DNA of 64,000 bases, taken from Carnegiea gigantea. Lineage: Eukaryota > Streptophyta > Magnoliopsida > Caryophyllales > Cactaceae. This document shows positions 58,656-64,000 of this stretch, piece after piece (position 1 is the first letter of the stretch; every line of letters begins with the position of its first letter). A program made the translations under genes and the position numbers. Location of the stretch: positions 62,001 to 126,000 of the forward strand of contig JAKOGI010001542.1 of assembly GCA_029747015.1 (NCBI GenBank). Direction: 5' to 3'. The notes beneath the pieces were generated by a model. The model had not been told where the DNA came from, made no database searches, and worked only from the letters and a program-made list of their open reading frames with translations.

Positions 58656-59024
58656 TCATGGGTTTTCTTTGTCGCTCGTTCCTTCGTTATGCTTTTCGCC
58701 CTTGTAAGGCAAGTTTTTCACCATTTGTAGTGATAATAAAATGTTGCCTCGCTCCGTGGGGGCTTGATTTCCTTATGAAAGCTTCCATGTTTATTCATAA
58801 TCAACTTTATCTCATAACTGTGGTGCTCTATTCTTGTGTCTATCGAGCCACCGATCCCCATTGAGGGTTGGGGGTGTCGATTGCATCTCTGGGGCCATGC
58901 TTGCCGCCTGAGCACCCAACCTCGATTTTGAATTATGTAGGTGCCATGTGGTGTGAGCAGAGTGGTGCCTCGATTTTGTGCCTCCTCGATGGGTGTGTTG
59001 TCCTTTACTCTTTTTTCCTCCTCC

Positions 59025-59030
59025 TATAAA
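59025..59030 (+). promoter_or_regulatory. TATA box of tandem copy 3
   Basis: CCTATAAAGATAGAG, 116 bases before the ATG at 59141; nearly the same text and spacing as for copy 2, with a GAGAGAGACAGG/GAGAGAGAAT leader. Confidence 0.6.
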
Positions 59031-59140
59031 GATAGAGCAGAACATCACAACGGGGATCACTTTTTCCAGCCTTCCCATCTTTTGTAGAGAGAGACAGGGT
59101 GAACGTGACAGAGAGAGAATCTAACTCCCCATCTTGCACC

Positions 59141-59565
59141 ATGGTGTTTCCTTACTTTCTCAACACCAAGCAAGCAGCTGATTTTGTTAGGGCAACTTTC
59201 ATGTGGTGCTTGAGGGGATACATTCATCCTCCTCAGCTGCTTCCCAAGGACTATTGTAGCCTCTGCCCCCGAGCTCAGGACTTCCACGTTCCTGAGCTGA
59301 CGAGGCTATCTTCTACACCATGGTGCTCAATGATGCCTTAGCGCTGGGAGTTACATGTGTGTACATAGTTAATGCTTTGATCCCAGTCTTAGAGTGGCTG
59401 AACTGGGGTACTTTCAAATCTTGGTTCGAGATAAAGAGGGAGGCTTTTCTGAGAGTGCACAACCAGAGGCTCGCTCCCCCGGGGGCCAATCCTAGACTAG
59501 TGGGCGGCCAAGAGGAGAGCTCGAAGTCAAGTGATACCCATCCCCCTTCTAGTGATGAGGAGTAG
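59141..59565 (+). pseudogene. Tandem family copy 3, one frameshift
   Basis: ATG 59141: MVFPYFLNTKQAADFVRATF, CLRGYIHPPQLLPKDYCSL, CPRAQDFHVPEL; a one-base shift near 59292 then leads to DEAIFYTMVLNDALALGV in the next frame, WGTFKSWFEIKREAF and the tail GGQEESSKSSDTHPPSSDEE ending at 59565. A segment equal to about 10 residues of copy 2 (near LLDVEEAACDF) is missing. Intergenic parts after copies 1 and 2 share GTAATAAAATG-type polyadenylation-like text, so the unit of duplication includes flanks. Confidence 0.65.
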
Positions 59566-59779
59566 GCTTAGGATTCTTGATCTTTGTAAAAGCATGTTTG
59601 TAACCACCAACAGTAGTAATGAGAAATTCCCCATTTTGCATGAACCTAATGTCTCTTTTACTCTCCTTACATTCTTCCTTTCATATTATCCTTATATGAA
59701 CTTAGTGATTAGTCCTTAAGCGCTGCCAAAGGGCGTTATGCCTTTTTAAAGAGGAGAAGCTACTCAACGCCCTTCCTCT

Positions 59780-60450
59780 AGTTGCACTTAGGGTCCCTTG
59801 TCCCCCATTGGGAGCTGACAAGGTAGCGACCGGCTGGGGGACCAGGCTTGCTGACCCTTAGCCCCCATTTGGGCTAAAAGTATAGCGACCGGCCCTGAGG
59901 CCGTGATTGTTGACCCTTAACCCTTTTTTGGGGCTAACAATGCAGTGACTGGCCTTAAAGTCGTGCCAAAGGGATTTTGGCCCCATTGGGGCTAAAAGCA
60001 TAGTGATCGGCCCTTAGGCCGAGTTGCAGGACCCTTAGCCCCGCCACTAGGGCTAAAGGGGCATCGACCGGCCCCTAGGCCGAGCTATAGGTATTGACCG
60101 ACCCTTAGGCCGAGCTGTAGGATCCATAGCCCCCATTGGGGCTAAAGGTGTATCATCCAAGACCTAGGCCGACCTGTAGGTATCAGCCGGCCTTTGACCG
60201 AGCTGCGGATTCGTAGCCCCCATTAGGGCTAAAGGCGTATCGTCCGGCCCCTATGCTAAGCTGCAGATATCAATCGGCCTTTGGCTAAGCTGTAGGACCC
60301 TTAACCCCCATTGGAGCTAAAAGTGTATCGTTGGGCCCCTAGGCAGAGCTGCAGGACCCTTAACTCCTATTAGGGCTAAGGGTATGACGGTCATCCCTGT
60401 GGCCAAGCTTGAGGGACCTCAGCTTCCCTTGGGGCTGAAGGGGTAGTGGA
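59780..60450 (+). repeat. ~60-bp minisatellite with two hairpins per unit
   Basis: About eleven imperfect units. Most contain the inverted repeat TTAGCCCCCATTGGGGCTAA and, about 20 bases later, CGGCCCCTAGGCCG, each able to form a short stem-loop. Some units lack the first hairpin, giving ~30-bp half units. There is no continuous reading frame. The same repeat restarts at 63873. Confidence 0.88.
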
Positions 60451-60575
60451 AATATCGTAGTTGTGAGGGATGGTTCTTGGATGGTTACATGGCACTTTGG
60501 GCGCCAGGTGTTAGGGTGACGTCCCCTTGAGCCCCTGGGGAAGAGTACCCACTTCTTCCCTCCCCTTATCTCGCC

Positions 60576-60583
60576 TATATAAG
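60576..60583 (+). promoter_or_regulatory. TATA box upstream of the 60857 gene
   Basis: CCTATATAAGAGAAG, followed by GCTCTCAAGAATCTCTTAGAAAGAGAAG, similar in order to the leaders of tandem copies 2 and 3. It lies 281 bases before the ATG at 60857, so an intron or a long leader is possible (CTTTCCAG at 60793-60800). Confidence 0.5.
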
Positions 60584-60856
60584 AGAAGTCGGACTCTTTG
60601 GGGAGGGTCATTTCATTGCGCTCTCAAGAATCTCTTAGAAAGAGAAGTGAAGTCCTAGAGAGAGAAGCTCTGCCCCTCCCTTAGGCTTTATTCAAACTTA
60701 CTATAGCGCCTTCATCCCTTCCCTTTGAATCTTCAAAGGGTTTATAGGTATCTTCATCCCTGTCTTTAATGCCTCCTTCAATCCTTCATCCTCTTTCCAG
60801 GTACGTTTCTCGTGCCTTTTTAAAGGCGTCGCACCTTGTATTGTATTTGTATAAGT

Positions 60857-63635
60857 ATGTCTTCATCTTGTTCATCGAATGGGAATGTTCTTGAGGGATC
60901 GACCGGCTCCCGAACGGAGGGCCGCCATCCTCAGTTTCCAAGCCTCCTGGCCTTAATTGATGGTGGAGTAGTTGCACACATTCTCCCAAAGAATCAATTT
61001 AGGGAACCAAAGAAAATCCCCTATGCCGTGCCGATATATGAGCCCGGCACCCCCTCATGGTCTAGTTGCGAGTACTCTTCGACTCCCAGTATCCTCAGCA
61101 TTGAGGAGGATGTTGTTTTTCCGTGGGAAATTGATGTGGCGGTTGACCATATGCTTGACTTTCTGGAATGCAGAATGGCCAAGACCAAGACGACCGCTCG
61201 GCTGAGGAGTCCTGACAAGCTTCTGGCTGAGGGAACTTCCAAAGGTAATCCTCGCTCTTCCTCTTGCTCCCATAGGTCGAGCGCTGAAGTTGAGGTTGAG
61301 TCTACTAGCACCAGTTCTTCCTCAAAGAGGGAAACAAGTAGCTTGGGAAGGGCCGTGTTGAAGAAGAGAGGCCGTGCTCAGAAAAGCCGGTTCAGGAAGT
61401 TATAGTCGAGGGGATGGTTTTTCCAGGGGCCCTTGCGCGCTCAGACATCCAAGATGGATCGGGCACTCACTTCCCAACCTCAAAAGTTATATCCTTCCTA
61501 AAGAGGCCGACCCTAGAGGAGAAGTACCTCCTGCCCGCGGGGTATAGATTCGTGCTCCTGGAGGCGGACGCCACCGTAAATAAACCCCCACCAAATGCAT
61601 TGCGATATATCAGGCGGCCTTTTCCTATGGCCTAAGATTCCCACTCCACCCAATGATCGTGGATATCTTGAATAAGTATGAATTGGAGCCTGCACAAATC
61701 GTACCAACTTCTTGGCACAACATATGCTCTTTTATAGCGACGTGCAAGCTGTGTAGGTTAACTTGTACAGGTAGCGCGTTTGCACAGGTTCACTCGTTCC
61801 AAAGGGCTCCTAGCGACAGGGGACCTCGAGTGGTATTGTTTCAACAACAAGAAAGGCTTCATAACGGCCATCGAGAAGAAGTCTAAAGTTAAGAAATGGA
61901 AATATGACTTTCTTTTCGTACGCTGCGAAACGGGTTGGGGGGGATCTGCCTGATTGGAACGAGGGGAAGCTAGTTCGTAATACATATGGGGAGCCAATCG
62001 ATGCTGAGAAAAGGATGGCTCGATACTTCCATTTTTATGTTCAAGAAGACGACTATCCTAGGCCGATTCCTTCCTTTATGGCTTGGGTGGTGGATGCCCA
62101 AAAAGGGCTCGAGTGAAAACGGAGCACATCGAGTGATAAGGAGCCTATGAATTGGCTGCCTAGGTTGAAATATTTTGCTAATGATTTTTTCTTGGTAGTT
62201 GTAGGCCTACTTATCCTTAAAAAGTTTTCTAAGGGTACTTGACGCCCCTCTTGTCCGTAGGTTCTTCTTTTGGCTCTGACCTGACTTTCTTTTGCCTTAT
62301 GCAGAGCAAGCACGGGTAAGCTGTCGCCCCTTGAATATGGGGACGCCACGGTAGAGCAGGTTGCTACCGAGGCTGAGCGAGTTTGCGAGGAGGAGCGGCG
62401 CAGGCGCGTAGAGATGCAAGCCAAGAAGGCTCGAATACTGATCCCCCTATTATTTTTCTTTGTGGCCCTTAGCTGAGTGGAGATTGCTCATTGGGTTTTC
62501 CTTCTTTCAGACCCTGTCGCTGGTACCTCGTGGTAAGAAACCTATGGTGGGATTCTTGCACCTCCCCCAATTTGGTTCCCGCAAAGAACCGCAGTCTGAG
62601 GATGAGCAGGATGCTACTGCGGCCTCTGCTCTCACCCCCTGAGAGTCAGGGCTTCTCTATCCAAGTGCAAAGCAGTCGAGGAGGTTGACCGGTATCCACG
62701 GTCTGCAGGCCGCCCAGCCTCTAACAAGGGGCGAGGGTCGTCTGCTACCGGTGGGTCCCAAGGTGAGCAGGGGTCCTCGTTGCAGGCAGCGGGAGAACCT
62801 TCAGTACATACTCGAGCTCCGCACGCGGACTTCCTGGCAGCCGATGCCTCTGCCAAGCGTACCTTGGTTGAGAAATTAGCTAGGTCGTGGTCGTTGGCGC
62901 TGGCTGATTTTGCTGGGCCGACACCATGGTTGATGAGGAGTAAGTGTCCATTGCTGAGGTGAGGCTAGGTTCACGTCATTTTATGCTGTTTGTCTTTGCC
63001 CTTCCTTATCTGAATGTGTTAACTTTTCTTTAGGCCCTTGCTCGAGTGTTGAAGTTGGCAAGGTTGAGGCTATCCATTTCTACTCTGGAGGGTTGGATTC
63101 GCGACCTTGAGAGCTCGGATGCGCTACTGCGGGGGCAAATTGGCGACCTTCAGGCTGAGCGCCAAAGGTCGGATGAAGCGGTAACCAAGTACAAGTGTCG
63201 CTTCGAGAAGTTGAAGAGGGAGAAGGAGGCCTCCGAGGCCGAAAAGAAAGACTTACAGCACCAGCTGGAAGAGGCCCGCTCTAAGGCAGAGGCCGAGGCT
63301 GAAATTCCAAGGTCGAGGATCGGGGCTATCATTGGGGGCGTAATGAGAGCGCCGAGTTCTTTAAGGAGCTCCTGGTGACCCTGGCACCTCAAGCCTTCCA
63401 CATTGAAGGCTATTTTGAGGCGTATGTTAAGTTCGTCAAGGATCGCCGTCGTGTCGAGGCCGAAGGTTGAGACCCTGAGTTGGTGGAGTTTAATCCTCCT
63501 ACAACTATTGAAGAGGGCCTGGGCAATGAGGAGACTACACCCATGGACGGCGAGGCTGTGATGCCTGACAAGGAGGGCGATACAGCCGGGGCGGCTGAGG
63601 GTAGCGATTATGATGAGGATCCTGACGCTTAGTGC
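60857..63635 (+). pseudogene. Gene with 'putative gypsy type transposon' (PF04195-like) domain and coiled coil, broken
   Basis: Part 1 (60857-61405) is Ser/Arg/Lys-rich with MAKTKTTARLRSPDKLL. Part 2 (61414-62116) matches the domain as I remember it: LLPAGYRFVLLEADATVNKP, then in the next frame MIVDILNKYELEPAQIVPTS, WHNICSFIATC and VHSFQRAPS, then KKSKVKKWKYDFLF, then DLPDWNEGKLVRNTYGEP and MARYFHFYVQEDDYPRPIP. At least three frame changes break it. Part 3 (about 62300-63635) has intron-like borders (TTATGCAG, TTTCAG, CTTTAG at about 62303, 62510 and 63033) and a coiled coil at 63046-63378 (LRGQIGDLQAERQRS, EKLKREKEASEAEKKDLQHQ), ending AAEGSDYDEDPDA. Such proteins are common in plant repeats; their biochemical function is not known to me. 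Confidence 0.68.
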
Positions 63636-63872
63636 CTTAGGGCGTTTTTTGCTTACTCTTTGTTTTATCTTCCTTTCTAGCTATTGGTGCTTGTATTTCC
63701 TCTTCTATTTTAATTAATGAAAAAAATTTCTGCGTTGCTTTTTGCTTTATTACTTCTTTTCCTTCACCTGTTATTCCACTTATTACCGCATGCTTTCCTT
63801 TGCTTATGCTCTATAAAACCGTAGGCGTTCAGGGGAGCGGCAAGTGAAGAATCCTGATTCTCTTTTATGGAC
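63636..63872. other. 3' flank of the PF04195-like gene
   Basis: T-rich sequence with TTAATTAATGAAAAAAATT (about 63712-63730) as a possible polyadenylation region. No other feature. Confidence 0.4.
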
Positions 63873-64000
63873 TGGCAAGAAATAGCGAGTGGCCCTGAGG
63901 TTGTGCTGAGTAACCCTTAGCCCTCCTTGGTGCTAAAAGGATATCGATTGGCCTTGAGGCTGTTCTTAATGACCCTTAGGCCCCATTGGGGCTAAAAGTG
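63873..64000 (+). repeat. Second block of the two-hairpin minisatellite, continues past the window
   Basis: GCAAGAAATAGCGAGTGGCCCTGAGGTTG.. followed by CCCTTAGCCCTCCTTGGTGCTAAAAGG and CCTTAGGCCCCATTGGGGCTAAAAG are units of the 59780-60450 array. The block is cut by the window edge. Confidence 0.85.

Noticed and set aside
59780..60450. CRISPR-like array or rho-independent terminators because of repeated hairpins
   Set aside because: The repeats are adjoining minisatellite units in plant nuclear DNA; no spacers and no T-tracts follow the stems.

Overview
This window is gene-poor nuclear DNA of a flowering plant, almost entirely layers of decayed transposable elements. The evidence is an L1-type LINE, five Ty3/gypsy LTR retrotransposons (three with a visible initiator-tRNA-Met primer site), a Cassandra-type TRIM carrying a 5S rRNA-derived segment, hAT-like MITEs, and AT-rich microsatellites. 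There is no bacterial-style operon. Only one short stretch (11435-11566, minus) looks like part of a host gene: a first exon resembling plant ZNF511-type zinc-finger proteins.

Layout, left to right. 1-4499: a minus-strand LINE (ORF1, endonuclease, reverse transcriptase), 3' end off the window, with a 183-bp MITE in ORF1. It abuts a truncated 5' LTR. 4500-10973: plus-strand gypsy element E (CRM-like features), gag-PR-RT-RH-IN, with a 522-bp hAT-like MITE in its 3' LTR. 10974-12914: unique DNA with the host exon, a poly-C/poly-A tract and an ATC microsatellite. 12915-26801: a 13.9-kb minus-strand Tat-lineage gypsy element A, with ~0.64-kb LTRs, TSDs differing at one base, and an extra gene on the opposite strand between pol and the 3' LTR (15.1-18.2 kb).

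27168-56812: a nested stack. A ~0.54-kb repeat X was split by minus-strand gypsy element B (27637-55573). B was split by plus-strand gypsy element C (31139-53827, 3.1-kb LTRs, Tekay/Del-like). The 3' LTR of C was split by element D (39241-50989, 3.5-kb LTRs). A Cassandra-like TRIM sits inside B's 3' LTR. A second, B-free copy of X lies at 56045-56812. C also carries an unassigned 242-codon accessory reading frame between its primer site and gag, broken only by three in-frame TAGs.

56813-64000: a different, GC-richer landscape. Three tandem copies of a small unknown gene family (57562-59565), each with its own TATA box, are followed by a ~60-bp minisatellite whose units each hold two hairpins. 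Next comes a broken multi-exon gene containing a domain I recognise as the plant 'putative gypsy type transposon' (PF04195) domain plus a coiled coil, and then the same minisatellite again at the window edge. The shared promoter layout suggests these belong to one mobile or amplified unit.

No element is intact: catalytic residues are lost in RT or integrase, integrase cores are deleted in B and C, and many stops look like transitions from CAG, TGG or CGA. All similarity calls are from pattern recognition and recall of family motifs; no database search was run.
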